Assembly: GCF_000381125.1 (NCBI RefSeq)
Contig: NZ_KB905933.1
Coordinates: forward strand, 62,001-126,000
Reading direction: 5' to 3'
Origin: Caldimonas manganoxidans ATCC BAA-369
GTDB taxonomy: Bacteria > Pseudomonadota > Gammaproteobacteria > Burkholderiales > Burkholderiaceae_C
Length of the DNA stretch: 64,000 nucleotides
Of the stretch, positions 1 to 10,251 are shown in pieces. The stretch's first letter is position 1; each line of letters starts with the position of its first letter. A model generated the notes under the pieces. That model was not told the DNA's origin. It searched no databases and saw only the letters and a list, made by a program, of their open reading frames with translations. A program made the position numbers and the translations under genes.

Positions 1-564
1 GGCAAGACCCTGGCACTGGGGGCGGCCATGCGCAATACCGGGCGGCTGTATGCCTTCGACGTGTCAGGGCATCGGCTGGAAAAACTCAAGCCCCGCTTGG
101 CGCGCAGTGGCCTGTCCAACGTCTACCCGGTTCAGATCGCCCATGAGCGCGACGAACGCATCAAGCGCCTGGCAGGCAAGGTGGATCGGGTGCTGGTCGA
201 TGCGCCTTGCTCCGGTCTGGGCACGCTGCGTCGCAACCCCGACCTGAAGTGGCGTCAGTCGCCGCAGGCCGTGGCCGAATTGCAGGCCCGGCAGCGCGCC
301 ATCCTCGACAGTGCGGCGCGGCTGCTCAAGCCGGGCGGGCGCCTGGTGTATGCCACTTGCAGCGTTCTGCCCGCAGAAAATGAACAGATCGCGGCGTCTT
401 TCTCCGAAGCCCATCCCGACTTTTGCCGACTTGGCGCGGCCGAGGCGCTGACCCAGGCCAAGGTGCCGCAGCCTGAGCGCTTGGTGCAAGGCGATAGTCT
501 GCAGCTATGGCCGCACCGGCATGGCACCGATGGTTTTTTTGCGGCCGTGTGGGAACGGCGCTGA
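1..564 (+). CDS. RsmB/NOP-family RNA (cytosine-C5) methyltransferase, 3-prime part
   Basis: The frame is open from base 1, so the start lies outside the window and only the last 187 codons are seen. The fragment is the SAM-dependent catalytic half: VDAPCSGLGTLRRNPDLKWR carries the PCSG motif, and LVYATCSVLPAENE carries the TCS cysteine. In this family one of these cysteines attacks C6 of the target cytosine and the other releases the enzyme. The enzyme would make 5-methylcytosine in 16S rRNA or another RNA. Which paralogue it is (RsmB proper or the second NOP-type copy of Burkholderiales) cannot be told without the N-terminal NusB-like region, so no symbol is given. Confidence 0.93.
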   Translation, partial: GKTLALGAAMRNTGRLYAFDVSGHRLEKLKPRLARSGLSNVYPVQIAHERDERIKRLAGKVDRVLVDAPCSGLGTLRRNPDLKWRQSPQAVAELQARQRAILDSAARLLKPGGRLVYATCSVLPAENEQIAASFSEAHPDFCRLGAAEALTQAKVPQPERLVQGDSLQLWPHRHGTDGFFAAVWERR

Positions 565-620
565 GGGGCGGGACTCCAAGCAGAGCCTTCCTGCTGGACT
601 CTGACGGGCGGGAGGCGCCT

Positions 621-642
621 CGCAGGCCGCGCAGGGCCTGCG
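621..642. repeat. 8-bp perfect inverted repeat after the methyltransferase gene
   Basis: CGCAGGCC at 621-628 pairs with GGCCTGCG at 635-642 across a 6-nt loop. It lies 57 bp after the stop of the methyltransferase gene and could slow RNA polymerase or protect the mRNA end. No T-tract follows, so it is not a classical intrinsic terminator. Confidence 0.35.
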
Positions 643-713
643 GTGACTGTGCGATGTGGCCGCATCGGCTCGGAATTTCGGGGGCGGTGTGCCCCCGACG
701 GCGCGGCCCGTCC

Positions 714-719
714 TACAAT
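714..719 (+). promoter_or_regulatory. Candidate -10 element for the desaturase gene
   Basis: TACAAT lies 77 bp before the chosen start at 797 and matches the sigma-70 -10 consensus at five of six positions. No good -35 is visible at 16-18 bp upstream, where the sequence is C-rich. This is a single-hexamer call and is weak. Confidence 0.35.
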
Positions 720-796
720 CGCCTGGACTCAAGCGTGGGTGCCATGAGGGTGCTGACGGCTTGAGGGTTTCGTTTGTTGCTGAAAGGATCGGTTCA

Positions 797-2020
797 ATGT
801 CCGACATTCTCATCGTGTGGGAGAGCCTGGTGGACTGGCTCGCCAACGGGATGCTGCAGGCTGCCTGGTGGCAGATCCTGGTCTTTACGCTGGTGGTCAC
901 ACACATCACCATTGCCTCCGTCACGATCTTCCTGCACCGTTCGCAGGCGCACCGGTCCTTGGATCTGCATCCGATCGCGTCGCATTTCTTCCGCTTCTGG
1001 CTGTGGTTGACCACCGGCATGGTCACCAAGGAGTGGGTGGCCATCCATCGCAAGCACCATGCCAAGTGCGAGACCGCGGACGATCCACACAGCCCGCAGG
1101 TGTACGGCATTGGCAAGGTGTTGCGCGAAGGCTCCGAGCTCTACCGTGCCGAAGCCAAAAACCAGGAAACCCTGGCCAAGTATGGGCACAACACGCCCGA
1201 CGACTGGCTGGAGCGCCACGTCTACAGCCGCTACACCTGGCAAGGGGTGGGCTTGATGTTGATCATCGACCTGGCGCTGTTCGGGGCCATTGGCTTGACG
1301 GTGTGGGCGGTGCAGATGCTGTGGATCCCGGTCACGGCCGCCGGCATCATCAACGGCTTGGGCCATTGGTGGGGTTATCGTAACTTCGAGGCGGCCGATG
1401 CCTCGACCAACATTTCGCCTTGGGGCATCCTCATCGGCGGAGAGGAGTTGCACAACAACCACCACACCTACCCGACCTCGGCCAAGCTCTCGGTGAAGAA
1501 GTTCGAGTTCGACATCGGCTGGGTGTACATCCGGGGCCTGCAAATGCTGGGCTTGGCCAAGGTGCGCAAAACGCCACCGTTGCTCAAGCTGGGGGCGGTC
1601 AAACCGGTGGCCGACGCCAAGACCCTGGAGGCCATCATTGCGAACCGCTACGAGGTCATGGCCAAGTACGCCCGTGAACTGCGTCGCGTGTGCCAAAACG
1701 AACTGCGTGCCCTGAAGCAGGCTGGGGCGAAAAACACCGCGCGTTGGAAGGAACTGCGTCTGGCCAAGCGTTGGCTGCATCGGGATCAGGACCGCATTCC
1801 CAGCGATCTCAAGCCCCATATCGACAGGGTGTGTGCCCAATCGCCGACGCTGGCCAAACTGGTGGCGATGCGAGAGGAATTGCGCCAACTGTGGACGCGC
1901 ACCAATGTCTCGGCCGAACAGCTCGTTGCCGACTTGCAGGCTTGGTGTAAGAAGGCCGAGGAAAGCGGTGTGGCTGCCTTGCAAGAGTTTGCGTTGAAAC
2001 TCAGGGCGGTTCGCGCCTGA
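797..2020 (+). CDS. desA: Membrane fatty-acid (acyl) desaturase with C-terminal transposase-like extension
   Basis: The product is 407 aa. It is a di-iron membrane desaturase: the three histidine boxes are HRSQAH at residues 47-52, HRKHH at 84-88 and HNNHH at 219-223. Hydrophobic stretches at about 25-45, 62-76 and 150-185 fit the usual membrane layout, and the family places a double bond (typically delta-9) in acyl chains. The ATG at 797 is chosen over in-frame starts further upstream because GAAAGGA lies at 783-789. After the catalytic part (about 1-270) comes a soluble, basic, helical tail at about 280-407. Its second half, from TARWKELRLAKRWL to the end, resembles the C-terminal end of ISL3-family transposases; that match is from memory of the family and was not computed. 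Confidence 0.93.
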   Translation: MSDILIVWESLVDWLANGMLQAAWWQILVFTLVVTHITIASVTIFLHRSQAHRSLDLHPIASHFFRFWLWLTTGMVTKEWVAIHRKHHAKCETADDPHSPQVYGIGKVLREGSELYRAEAKNQETLAKYGHNTPDDWLERHVYSRYTWQGVGLMLIIDLALFGAIGLTVWAVQMLWIPVTAAGIINGLGHWWGYRNFEAADASTNISPWGILIGGEELHNNHHTYPTSAKLSVKKFEFDIGWVYIRGLQMLGLAKVRKTPPLLKLGAVKPVADAKTLEAIIANRYEVMAKYARELRRVCQNELRALKQAGAKNTARWKELRLAKRWLHRDQDRIPSDLKPHIDRVCAQSPTLAKLVAMREELRQLWTRTNVSAEQLVADLQAWCKKAEESGVAALQEFALKLRAVRA

Positions 2021-2045
2021 GCCGCAAGGCGCAGCCTGGCGGTCC

Positions 2046-2105
2046 AAGAGCGCCCCCAAGAGCGCCCCCAAGAGCGCCCCCAAGAGCGCCCCCAAGAGCG
2101 CCCAG
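2046..2105 (+). repeat. Five tandem 12-bp units that copy a terminator arm
   Basis: AAGAGCGCCCCC is repeated four times exactly (2046, 2058, 2070, 2082). The fifth unit begins at 2094 and ends in CCCAG instead. Each unit contains the 10-nt 5-prime arm of the terminator hairpin that closes the array, so several alternative stems with the single 3-prime arm are possible. Confidence 0.9.
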
Positions 2106-2120
2106 TAGGGCGCTCTTTTT
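2094..2120 (+). terminator. Rho-independent terminator of the desaturase gene
   Basis: AAGAGCGCCC at 2094-2103 and GGGCGCTCTT at 2108-2117 form a perfect 10-bp stem with a 4-nt loop (AGTA), and the 3-prime arm runs on into more T. It lies about 75 bp after the desaturase stop. Confidence 0.85.
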
Positions 2121-2209
2121 GTATTCGGTACGGGGTTCGGGCCCGGGCCTTACCGAGCGCGTCCGCGGGCCACGCGCGATGGTCGAGCGTGAATGGGGCC
2201 GCCCATGAA

Positions 2210-2241
2210 AAAACCCGCCGACGTTGCCGCAGGCGGGTTTT
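2210..2241 (-). terminator. Rho-independent terminator of rpmB-rpmG
   Basis: AAAACCCGCC at 2210-2219 pairs with GGCGGGTTTT at 2232-2241 (10 bp, 12-nt loop). Read on the minus strand it ends in six T residues and follows the rpmG stop by about 50 bp. The same stem has T residues on the plus side, so it could act in both directions. Confidence 0.85.
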
Positions 2242-2291
2242 GCTTTGCCGGTGAACCGGGGCGGCAGGCCACGGACGGCCCGCCCTCGGGT

Positions 2292-2462
2292 TTACTTCAG
2301 CTTGGCTTCCTTGTAGGCGACGTGCTTGCGCGCCTTGGGGTCGAACTTGATGAATTCCAGCTTTTCAGGCGTGGTCTTCTTGTTCTTGGTGGTGGTGTAG
2401 AAATGACCCGTGCCGGCCGTGGATTCCAGCTTGATCTTTTCGCGTCCGCCTTTGTTGGCCAT
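2292..2462 (-). CDS. rpmG: 50S ribosomal protein L33
   Basis: This 56-aa protein is too short for a standard ORF cutoff. It starts [20 protein letters not shown] and ends [11 protein letters not shown], the full-length pattern of L33 in the large ribosomal subunit. It is the cysteine-free type: there is no CxxC pair, so no zinc is needed for folding. The gene is the second of a two-gene operon behind rpmB (34-bp gap), the usual bacterial order, and a strong terminator follows. Confidence 0.97.
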   Translation of the reverse strand: MANKGGREKIKLESTAGTGHFYTTTKNKKTTPEKLEFIKFDPKARKHVAYKEAKLK

Positions 2463-2496
2463 GGTGCGTTCTCCTCAGTGAGGCAGGGGTAGGGGA

Positions 2497-2730
2497 TCAG
2501 AGCTCGCCCTTGGCGCGCAGGTCGGCCACCACTTGGTCGATGCCAACCTTGTCGATCAGGCGCAACGCGGCGTTGCTCACGCGCAGACGCACCCAGCGGT
2601 TCTCGGATTCGAGCCAAAAGCGGCGGTACTGCAGGTTGGGCAGGAATCGACGCTTCGTTTTGTTGTTGGCGTGGGACACGTTGTGACCCACCATCGGGCC
2701 CTTGCCCGTAACTTGACAGACGCGTGCCAT
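2497..2730 (-). CDS. rpmB: 50S ribosomal protein L28
   Basis: The product is 77 aa and starts [20 protein letters not shown], the typical start of L28, a protein of the large ribosomal subunit near the tRNA exit region. Longer frames upstream are ignored because the L28 N-terminus is conserved exactly from this methionine. It is the first gene of the rpmB-rpmG operon, and its leader of about 215 nt is unusually rich in short repeats and hairpins. Confidence 0.97.
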   Translation of the reverse strand: MARVCQVTGKGPMVGHNVSHANNKTKRRFLPNLQYRRFWLESENRWVRLRVSNAALRLIDKVGIDQVVADLRAKGEL

Positions 2731-2805
2731 GACGCTTCTCCGTTTCAATCTCGGTTCACGACGCGGCAACCACGAGTGCGGGGCGACTTCTCCCCTAGTG
2801 GCTGC

Positions 2806-2827
2806 CCTTCGAAGACCCTTCGAAGAC
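2806..2827. repeat. 11-bp tandem duplication in the rpmB leader
   Basis: CCTTCGAAGAC occurs twice back to back (2806-2816 and 2817-2827). Each copy contains the self-complementary CTTCGAAG. It lies in the predicted untranslated leader of rpmB. Confidence 0.85.
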
Positions 2828-2851
2828 CTTGGACTGCCTGCCGACCCATGT

Positions 2852-2875
2852 TTGCATGCCGCTGCAGGCATGCAA
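2852..2875. repeat. 9-bp perfect hairpin in the rpmB leader
   Basis: TTGCATGCC at 2852-2860 and GGCATGCAA at 2867-2875 are perfectly complementary around a 6-nt loop (GCTGCA). There is no T-tract, so it is more likely a leader RNA structure than a terminator. Confidence 0.8.
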
Positions 2876-2912
2876 GCGGCCAAGCAACCATTCGGCGCAA
2901 CACTCGCCATCC

Positions 2913-2940
2913 AAGGCCATTTTCGCAAGGCCATTTTCGG
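2913..2940. repeat. 14-bp tandem duplication near the rpmB transcription start
   Basis: AAGGCCATTTTCGC at 2913-2926 is followed by AAGGCCATTTTCGG at 2927-2940, with one difference. A further GGCCATT occurs at 2948-2954, overlapping the -10 element. The copies fall just downstream of the predicted transcription start on the minus strand. Confidence 0.85.
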
Positions 2941-2951
2941 CAAAGACGGCC

Positions 2952-2980
2952 ATTATAGCCATAACGCAGCCGAGTGGCCA
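2952..2980 (-). promoter_or_regulatory. Sigma-70-type promoter of rpmB-rpmG
   Basis: Read on the minus strand, TGGCCA (2980-2975, four of six to TTGACA) is followed after exactly 17 bp by a perfect TATAAT (2957-2952). The start of transcription would be near 2945, about 215 nt before the rpmB ATG. Confidence 0.65.
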
Positions 2981-3012
2981 GCCGCCCCCGGGCAGGGCGG
3001 CGCCAGAGGGCT

Positions 3013-4053
<1,041 letters not shown>

Positions 4054-4239
4054 TCAGTTAGAGTTGCGGTTGTGCGATAACTCACACTGATCCCGGCAAT
4101 CCGCTGCTGTCACAGATGAGGCCCGCCGGTTTCACTGCAAGACGGCATTGTAGGAAAGCGCTCTTGCCGATGCGCCGTCGGGGTTTGATGCGTGGCAATC
4201 CTGATCGATGCTGACCGAAACGAACGAAGGGGGTTTTCC

Positions 4240-4908
4240 ATGGCAATGCTGTCCAACCTCGATCTGATTCGTCGCGTCCCGCTGTTTTCGATGCTCACGC
4301 ATGCCCAAGCGGAACAGGTGGCCGAAGGCATCGTCAAACGGCGCTTCCGTCGCGGTGAGATCATCGTCGAGCAGGGGCGCAAGTCCAATGCGCTGTTCAT
4401 CTTGCTCACCGGCCGCGCCCGCGTGCTGACGGCCGACTCGCGCGGACGGGAGGTCATTTTGGCCATGCTGCATCCGGGCGACTACGTGGGCGAGATGAGC
4501 CTGATCGACAACGAGCCGCATTCGGCCACGGTGCGCGCCGAGGTCCAGACCGATGTGCTGGTGCTGGGGCGGGCCGAGTTCGCCCGCTGTTTGCCCGAGA
4601 ACTCCAGCTTGTCCTATGCGATCATGCGCGGTTTGGTGGCCCGGCTGCGCGCGGCCGACCGCCAGATCGAGTCGTTGGCGCTGTTGGACGTGTATGGTCG
4701 GGTGGCGCGCACCTTGCTCGACATGGCCGAGGAGAGCGGCGGGACGCTGCTCATCCGTAACAAGGTCTCGCGTCAGGATCTGGCCAAGATCGTTGGCGCT
4801 TCGCGCGAGATGGTCAGTCGCGTGATGAAGGATCTGGAGGAGCGCCATTACGTCGAAACCCAGCCCGATGGCTCGGTCATCATCAGGGAGCCGTTGGTGA
4901 CGGCGTGA
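4240..4908 (+). CDS. Crp/Fnr-family transcription regulator
   Basis: The product is 222 aa. Residues about 10-130 form a cyclic-nucleotide-binding beta-roll (GEIIVEQGRKSNALFILLTG, then PGDYVGEMSLIDNEPHSATV). The C-terminal part is a winged helix whose recognition helix includes GASREMVSRVMKDL. The ATG at 4240 is preferred to an upstream in-frame start because GAAGGGGG lies at 4226-4233. The cysteine cluster of oxygen-sensing FNR is absent (only one Cys is seen), so a cAMP-type or other ligand, or none, is more likely. The GEMSL-to-SATV stretch resembles the cAMP phosphate-binding cassette but lacks its usual arginine (RS is replaced by HS), so ligand binding is uncertain. Confidence 0.92.
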   Translation: MAMLSNLDLIRRVPLFSMLTHAQAEQVAEGIVKRRFRRGEIIVEQGRKSNALFILLTGRARVLTADSRGREVILAMLHPGDYVGEMSLIDNEPHSATVRAEVQTDVLVLGRAEFARCLPENSSLSYAIMRGLVARLRAADRQIESLALLDVYGRVARTLLDMAEESGGTLLIRNKVSRQDLAKIVGASREMVSRVMKDLEERHYVETQPDGSVIIREPLVTA

Positions 4909-5001
4909 GCGCGCCGCAGGCCATGCCGCCGGGGAGCGGCCCGACGGTGAGCATTCGTTGCACCGCCCGGGTGGGATGCGCGCGAGGGCGTCGGCTTGAT
5001 T

Positions 5002-5007
5002 CACAAT
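5002..5007 (+). promoter_or_regulatory. Candidate -10 element placed for a leaderless ftsK transcript
   Basis: CACAAT ends 6 nt before the ATG at 5014, so transcription would begin at or next to the start codon. No -35 consensus is visible 16-18 bp upstream. The ppk gene has the same 6-nt spacing. Confidence 0.3.
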
Positions 5008-5013
5008 CCGCGC

Positions 5014-7410
5014 ATGGCTTTTCCTCTTGGTTCTCTAGGCAGTGACGCTTCCGACGCCGCCGACGCCTCCGCCCGGCCTGCGTCTTCGACCTACAAGCGT
5101 GTGTCGCGTCAGGCAGCGCCTGCGCCTGCGTCCCCGGCTCCCCGATGGCGTATGCAGCTGGGGGTGTTGCTGGGCGGCATGGGGCTGGCCTTGCTGCTGC
5201 TGGCTTTGTTGACGCATTCGGCCGGCGATGCGGCCTGGTCGACCTCGGGGGATGGTCGTCCTTTGCGCAACCAGGCAGGGGTGTTGGGCGCTTGGGTGTC
5301 GGATCTGCTGTACTACTTTTTCGGGTTTTCCGCCTGGTGGCTGGTGATCGTGGCCGTGCGCGCCTGGCTGGGTGCGCTGGCGCGTTGGCTGCGCAGCGGC
5401 CAAGAACTCCCGGCCGCGCCCTCGGCCGAGCCGGCCGGACCGGCTTGGCTGTTTTGGGGGGGCGTGGTCGTGCTGCTGGCATCCAGCGCGAGTCTGGAGT
5501 GGACGCGGCTGTACGCCCTGGAGCCGCACCTGCCCGGCCATGCCGGGGGCGTGTTGGGCTACGCGCTGGGCACGGCCAGCATGAAGCTGTTGGGCTTCGT
5601 GGGCTCCGGGGTGTTCTGGATCGCGCTGTTGGTGGCCGGTTTCTCGATGGCCTTCCGCTTTTCCTGGTTGCAAGTGGCCGAGCGGCTGGGCGGCTGGATC
5701 GATGGGTGGCGGATGCGGCGGGAGGAGGCGCGCGAGCGCAAAGAGGACCGACGCCTGGGTGAGCGCGCCATGCGCGAGCGCGAGGCCGATGTGCAGGTCG
5801 AGCGTCAGGTCTTGGTCGAGCATGCGCCGATCTTGATCGAGACCCCGGTGCCCGAGCTGCCCAAGTCGGCCCGTGTGGCCAAAGAGCGCCAAAAGCCGCT
5901 GTTCAACGAACTGACCGACACCCGCTTGCCGCAGGTGGATCTGCTCGATGCCGACACCGGTCGGCAGGAGACGGTCTCGCCCGAGACCTTGGAGATGACC
6001 TCGCGCCTGATCGAAAAGAAGTTGAAAGACTTCGGCGTCGAGGTGCGGGTGGTCGTGGCTTCGCCCGGCCCCGTGATCACGCGCTATGAAATCGAGCCGG
6101 CCACGGGCGTCAAGGGCTCACAAATCGTCAATCTGGCCAAGGATTTGGCGCGTTCGCTCAGTCTGGTGAGCATCAGGGTGGTCGAAACCATTCCCGGCAA
6201 GAACCTGATGGCCCTCGAACTGCCCAATGCCCGTCGCCAGAGCATCCGCTTGGCCGAGATCCTGGGCTCGCAGGCTTACAACGATGCGCAGTCTGTGCTC
6301 ACGCTTGGCTTGGGCAAGGACATCGTCGGCGGGCCGGTGGTGGCCGATCTGGCCAAGATGCCCCACCTGCTGGTGGCTGGCACCACCGGCTCGGGCAAGT
6401 CGGTCGGGATCAACGCGATGATCCTGTCGCTGCTGTACAAGGCCGAAGCCCGCGACGTGCGGCTCCTGCTCATCGACCCCAAGATGCTGGAGATGGCCAT
6501 GTACGAGGGCATTCCGCACTTGCTGGCGCCTGTGGTGACGGACATGAAGCAAGCGGCCAATGCGCTGAACTGGTGCGTGGGCGAGATGGAGCGCCGCTAC
6601 AAGCTGATGAGCAAGCTGGGGGTGCGCAATCTGGCCGGCTACAACAAGAAGATCGCCGAAAGTGCCGAGCGTGGCGAGAAGATCCCCAATCCCTTCAGCC
6701 TCACCCCGGACGCTCCCGAGCCGCTGGAGCGCATGCCCTACATCGTGGTCATCATCGACGAGTTGGCCGACCTGATGATGGTGGTGGGCAAGAAGATCGA
6801 GGAACTGATCGCACGCCTGGCGCAAAAAGCGCGGGCGGCGGGCATCCACCTCATCTTGGCCACGCAGCGGCCCAGCGTGGACGTCATCACCGGGCTGATC
6901 AAGGCCAATATTCCGACCCGCATCGCGTTCCAGGTCAGCAGCAAGATCGACAGCCGCACCATCCTCGATCAGATGGGGGCCGAGACCCTGCTGGGGCAAG
7001 GCGACATGCTGTATTTGGCGCCAGGCACTGGGTTGCCGGTGCGTGTGCATGGCGCTTTCGTCAGTGATGAGGAGGTGCATCGGGTGGTGGAGTACCTCAA
7101 AACCCAAGGACAGCCCAACTATGTCGAGGGCATTCTCGAAGGCGGGGTGCTCGACGGCGAGGGCGCTGGCGCTGGCGAGGCCGGGGTCGTTGGCGGTGCC
7201 GACGCGGAGGCCGACCCGATGTATGACCAGGCCGTGGCCGTGGTGCTGCAGCACCGTCGGGCTTCGATTTCCTTGGTTCAACGACATTTGCGCATCGGAT
7301 ACAACCGCGCGGCCCGTTTGCTGGAACAAATGGAGCGCGCGGGCCTCGTATCGAGCATGGCCACCAATGGCAGTCGAGACGTTCTCGTGCCGGCTGCCCG
7401 CGACGAATGA
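5014..7410 (+). CDS. ftsK: DNA translocase FtsK
   Basis: This 798-aa septal DNA pump clears chromosome dimers during division. Four hydrophobic segments occupy roughly the first 220 residues, followed by a charged linker. The RecA-like motor has Walker [11 protein letters not shown] and Walker [14 protein letters not shown]. The C-terminal winged-helix gamma domain, which reads KOPS sites, is about the last 65 residues (from [20 protein letters not shown]). Two starts are possible. TTG at 4996 has AGGG about 9 bp before it. ATG at 5014 has no Shine-Dalgarno but sits 6 nt after CACAAT, which would suit a leaderless transcript. lolA overlaps its stop by 4 bp. Confidence 0.95.
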   Translation: MAFPLGSLGSDASDAADASARPASSTYKRVSRQAAPAPASPAPRWRMQLGVLLGGMGLALLLLALLTHSAGDAAWSTSGDGRPLRNQAGVLGAWVSDLLYYFFGFSAWWLVIVAVRAWLGALARWLRSGQELPAAPSAEPAGPAWLFWGGVVVLLASSASLEWTRLYALEPHLPGHAGGVLGYALGTASMKLLGFVGSGVFWIALLVAGFSMAFRFSWLQVAERLGGWIDGWRMRREEARERKEDRRLGERAMREREADVQVERQVLVEHAPILIETPVPELPKSARVAKERQKPLFNELTDTRLPQVDLLDADTGRQETVSPETLEMTSRLIEKKLKDFGVEVRVVVASPGPVITRYEIEPATGVKGSQIVNLAKDLARSLSLVSIRVVETIPGKNLMALELPNARRQSIRLAEILGSQAYNDAQSVLTLGLGKDIVGGPVVADLAKMPHLLVAGTTGSGKSVGINAMILSLLYKAEARDVRLLLIDPKMLEMAMYEGIPHLLAPVVTDMKQAANALNWCVGEMERRYKLMSKLGVRNLAGYNKKIAESAERGEKIPNPFSLTPDAPEPLERMPYIVVIIDELADLMMVVGKKIEELIARLAQKARAAGIHLILATQRPSVDVITGLIKANIPTRIAFQVSSKIDSRTILDQMGAETLLGQGDMLYLAPGTGLPVRVHGAFVSDEEVHRVVEYLKTQGQPNYVEGILEGGVLDGEGAGAGEAGVVGGADAEADPMYDQAVAVVLQHRRASISLVQRHLRIGYNRAARLLEQMERAGLVSSMATNGSRDVLVPAARDE

Positions 7411-8021
7411 TGAATCGATCCATCCTGATGCTGCTGCTGGGTGCCATGCTGGCGGGGCCCGCCTGGGCCGATGCGCTTGGCAGCCTGCGCCAGTTCGTGC
7501 AAGAGGTCAAAAGCGCCCGGGCGGTGTTCACGCAGACGGTGAGTTCCCCCGAGGGGACACGCAAGCGCAGCAGCGAAGGCCGCTTCGAGTTCGTGCGGCC
7601 CAACCGCTTCCGCTTCGACTATGCGCCGCCGATGGCGCAGACCATCGTGGCCGACGGCCAGAAGGTCTGGCTGTACGACCCCGATTTGAACCAAGTCACG
7701 GTGCGCGCGATGAGCGAGGCCGTGGGCGCCACGCCGGCGGCCTTGCTGGCCGGTGGCCCGCTGGACCGAGAGTTCACCCTCAAGGGCTTGCCCGATCGCG
7801 ACGGCCTGCAGTGGGTCGAAGCCGTGCCCAAGGCGCGCGACAGCGCCTTCCAGGCCGTGCGGGTGGGCTTCAGGGGCAAGGAGCTGGCAGCGCTGGAGAT
7901 CGTCGATGGCTTCGGCCAGGTCTCGGTGCTGTCGATGCGCCAATTCGAGGCCAACGTGCACCTTGCGCCCGAGCGTTTCCGTTTCACGCCGCCGCCTGGG
8001 GCGGATGTGCTGGAACAGTAG
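7407..8021 (+). CDS. lolA: Outer-membrane lipoprotein carrier protein LolA
   Basis: The product is 204 aa, a normal length for this periplasmic chaperone that takes lipoproteins from the LolCDE transporter to LolB at the outer membrane. A signal peptide is clear ([20 protein letters not shown], cleaved before DALGSL). The mature part has the LolA pattern, with [20 protein letters not shown] near the N-terminus, then [12 protein letters not shown] and [18 protein letters not shown]. It overlaps ftsK by 4 bp (ATGA) and is probably co-transcribed with it. It ends 18 bp from the convergent metG, and no terminator is visible in that gap. Confidence 0.95.
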   Translation: MMNRSILMLLLGAMLAGPAWADALGSLRQFVQEVKSARAVFTQTVSSPEGTRKRSSEGRFEFVRPNRFRFDYAPPMAQTIVADGQKVWLYDPDLNQVTVRAMSEAVGATPAALLAGGPLDREFTLKGLPDRDGLQWVEAVPKARDSAFQAVRVGFRGKELAALEIVDGFGQVSVLSMRQFEANVHLAPERFRFTPPPGADVLEQ

Positions 8022-8039
8022 CGCGGGCCCAGAGCCGGC

Positions 8040-10103
8040 TTAGCGCACGCGCATGCCGGGCTGTGCGCCCGGCCAAGGCTCCAGCACATAGATGCCGGGA
8101 TGGGCCTTTTCGTCGGCATGGGAGGCGGCCAGCACCATGCCTTCACTGATGCCGAACTTCATCTTGCGCGGGGCGAGGTTGGCCACCATCACGGTGAGCT
8201 TGCCCACCAGGTCTTCCGGTCGGTAGGCCGATTTGATGCCGCTGAAGACATTGCGTGTTCTGCCTTCGCCCACATCGAGCGTCAGGCGCAGCAACTTGTC
8301 GGAACCGTCCACCGGCTCGCAGGCCACGATTTTGGCGATGCGCAGGTCGATCTTGGCGAAGTCTTCGATGCCGATGGTGGGGGCAATGGCCTCTCCGCCG
8401 GGCTTGGGCGTGTCGGGGGCGGGCGGTTCGAACAGGGCGTCGAGCAGCTTCGGATCGACACGCTGCATCAGGTGCTCATAGGTACCGATCGTGTGGGCGC
8501 CGAGCCCGTGTTGGGCGTCGCTCCATTGCAGTGGCTGGATCTTGAGGAAGGCTTCGACCCGCGCGGCCAAGGCCGGCAACACGGGCTTGAGATAAATGGT
8601 GAGCAGACGGAACGCCTCGATGCACACGGTGCAGACTTCGTGCAGGCGCTGGTCCGTGCCGGCTTGCTTGGCCAGCTCCCAGGGCTTGTTCTGATCGACG
8701 TATTCGTTGACGCGATCGGCCAGCAGCATGATGTCGCGCAAGGCTTTGCCGAACTCGCGCTCCTCGTACAAGCGGGCAATGCCTGCGCGGCCGTCCCTCA
8801 AGCCCTGCAGCAGTGCTTGCCCATCGGCGCTGAGGTCGGCGGTGAGCCGTCCAGCGAAACGCTTGGCGATGAAGCCCGCGGCGCGACTGGCAATGTTGAT
8901 GTATTTACCCACCAGGTCGCTGTTGACCCGCGCCACGAAGTCCTCGGGATTGAAGTCCACGTCTTCCACGCGCGCATTGAGCTTGGCCGCGATGTAGTAG
9001 CGCAGCCATTCGGGGTTCATCCCCAGCGACAGGTACTTCAGCGGGTCGATGCCGGTGCCGCGGCTCTTGCTCATCTTTTCGCCGCTGACGGTGATGAAGC
9101 CGTGCACGAAGACGTTGGTGGGCGTTTTGCGGCCACTGAAATGCAGCATCGCCGGCCAGAACAGCGTGTGGAAGTAGGTGATGTCCTTGCCGATGAAGTG
9201 GTACTGCTCCACTTGGGGGTCGGCGATGAACGCCTCGAATGAGCGGGACTCACCGTACTTGGCCTTGGGCCCGCCTTGATCAAAGTAGCTCTTGAGCGAG
9301 GCCAAGTAGCCCACCGGCGCGTCGAGCCAGACATAAAAATACTTGCCCGGCGCATCGGGAATTTCGATGCCGAAGTAGGGGGCATCTCGCGAGATGTCCC
9401 AGTCCGACAGGCCGCCGTGGCCGTGTTCGTCGGTGGTGAACCATTCCTTGACTTTGTTGGCCACTTCGGGCTGCAGCTTGCCGTCTTGCGTCCATTGCTG
9501 CAGAAACTCGATGCAGCGCTGCGAGGACAGCTGGAAGAAGTGGTGCTCGCTGGTCTTCATGACCGGCGTGGCGCCGGTCAGCGTGGAGTAGGGATTCTTC
9601 AGCTCGGTGGGCGTATAGACCGCGCCGCACACTTCGCAGGAGTCGCCATACTGGTCCTTCGCGCCGCATTTGGGGCATTCGCCCTTGATGTAGCGGTCGG
9701 GCAGGAACATGTTTTTCACCGGGTCGTAGAACTGCTCGATCTCGCGGGTGTAGATCAGGCCGTTCTTGCGCAGCGCCCGGTAGATGTCTTGGGCCAGCTC
9801 GGTGTTCTCGGGGCTGTCGGTGCAATGCCAGTGGTCGAAGCTGAGATGAAAGCCGTCGAGGTATTGCTTGCGGCCGGCGGCGATTTCGGCCACGAAGGCT
9901 TGGGGCGTCTTGCCCGCTTTCTCAGCGGCGATCATGATCGGCGCGCCATGGGCGTCGTCGGCACCGACGAAGTACACCTGGTGGCCCTGCATGCGCTGGA
10001 AGCGCACCCAGATGTCGGCCTGGATGTATTCCATGATGTGGCCGATGTGAAACTTGCCGTTGGCGTAAGGCAGGGCAGTGGTGACGAAAATCTGGCGTGT
10101 CAT
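8040..10103 (-). CDS. metG: Methionine-tRNA ligase
   Basis: This 687-aa class I synthetase charges tRNA-Met. The HIGH-type motif is [19 protein letters not shown] near residue 15, and the second catalytic motif is [12 protein letters not shown]. The zinc-knuckle insertion is present ([17 protein letters not shown]). The C-terminal 110 residues form the EMAP/Trbp111-type tRNA-binding and dimerisation domain ([20 protein letters not shown]), as in other proteobacterial MetG. It is divergent from apbC, a very common arrangement in Burkholderiales. Confidence 0.97.
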   Translation of the reverse strand: MTRQIFVTTALPYANGKFHIGHIMEYIQADIWVRFQRMQGHQVYFVGADDAHGAPIMIAAEKAGKTPQAFVAEIAAGRKQYLDGFHLSFDHWHCTDSPENTELAQDIYRALRKNGLIYTREIEQFYDPVKNMFLPDRYIKGECPKCGAKDQYGDSCEVCGAVYTPTELKNPYSTLTGATPVMKTSEHHFFQLSSQRCIEFLQQWTQDGKLQPEVANKVKEWFTTDEHGHGGLSDWDISRDAPYFGIEIPDAPGKYFYVWLDAPVGYLASLKSYFDQGGPKAKYGESRSFEAFIADPQVEQYHFIGKDITYFHTLFWPAMLHFSGRKTPTNVFVHGFITVSGEKMSKSRGTGIDPLKYLSLGMNPEWLRYYIAAKLNARVEDVDFNPEDFVARVNSDLVGKYINIASRAAGFIAKRFAGRLTADLSADGQALLQGLRDGRAGIARLYEEREFGKALRDIMLLADRVNEYVDQNKPWELAKQAGTDQRLHEVCTVCIEAFRLLTIYLKPVLPALAARVEAFLKIQPLQWSDAQHGLGAHTIGTYEHLMQRVDPKLLDALFEPPAPDTPKPGGEAIAPTIGIEDFAKIDLRIAKIVACEPVDGSDKLLRLTLDVGEGRTRNVFSGIKSAYRPEDLVGKLTVMVANLAPRKMKFGISEGMVLAASHADEKAHPGIYVLEPWPGAQPGMRVR

Positions 10104-10251
10104 CGTGGCTTGGCGCCGCGGCGTGCGAACGCAACTGGGGGAAAACCCCGGATTCTAGGCCGCCGTGGCGCTTGGCGTGTCCCTGTGGCCCTCAGGTCCG
10201 CAGCCCTGCGCTAGACTGGGTCGAAGTCCGTTTCTCGCGTTCCGATTTTTC

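Noticed and set aside
573-602. Imperfect hairpin ACTCCAAGCAG/CTGCTGGACTC after the methyltransferase gene
   Set aside because: The arms differ by an extra base and no T-tract follows, so it is not a credible terminator.
2041-2105. Tandem repeats considered as a CRISPR array
   Set aside because: Units of 12 bp with no spacers, ending in a terminator hairpin; no cas genes are present.
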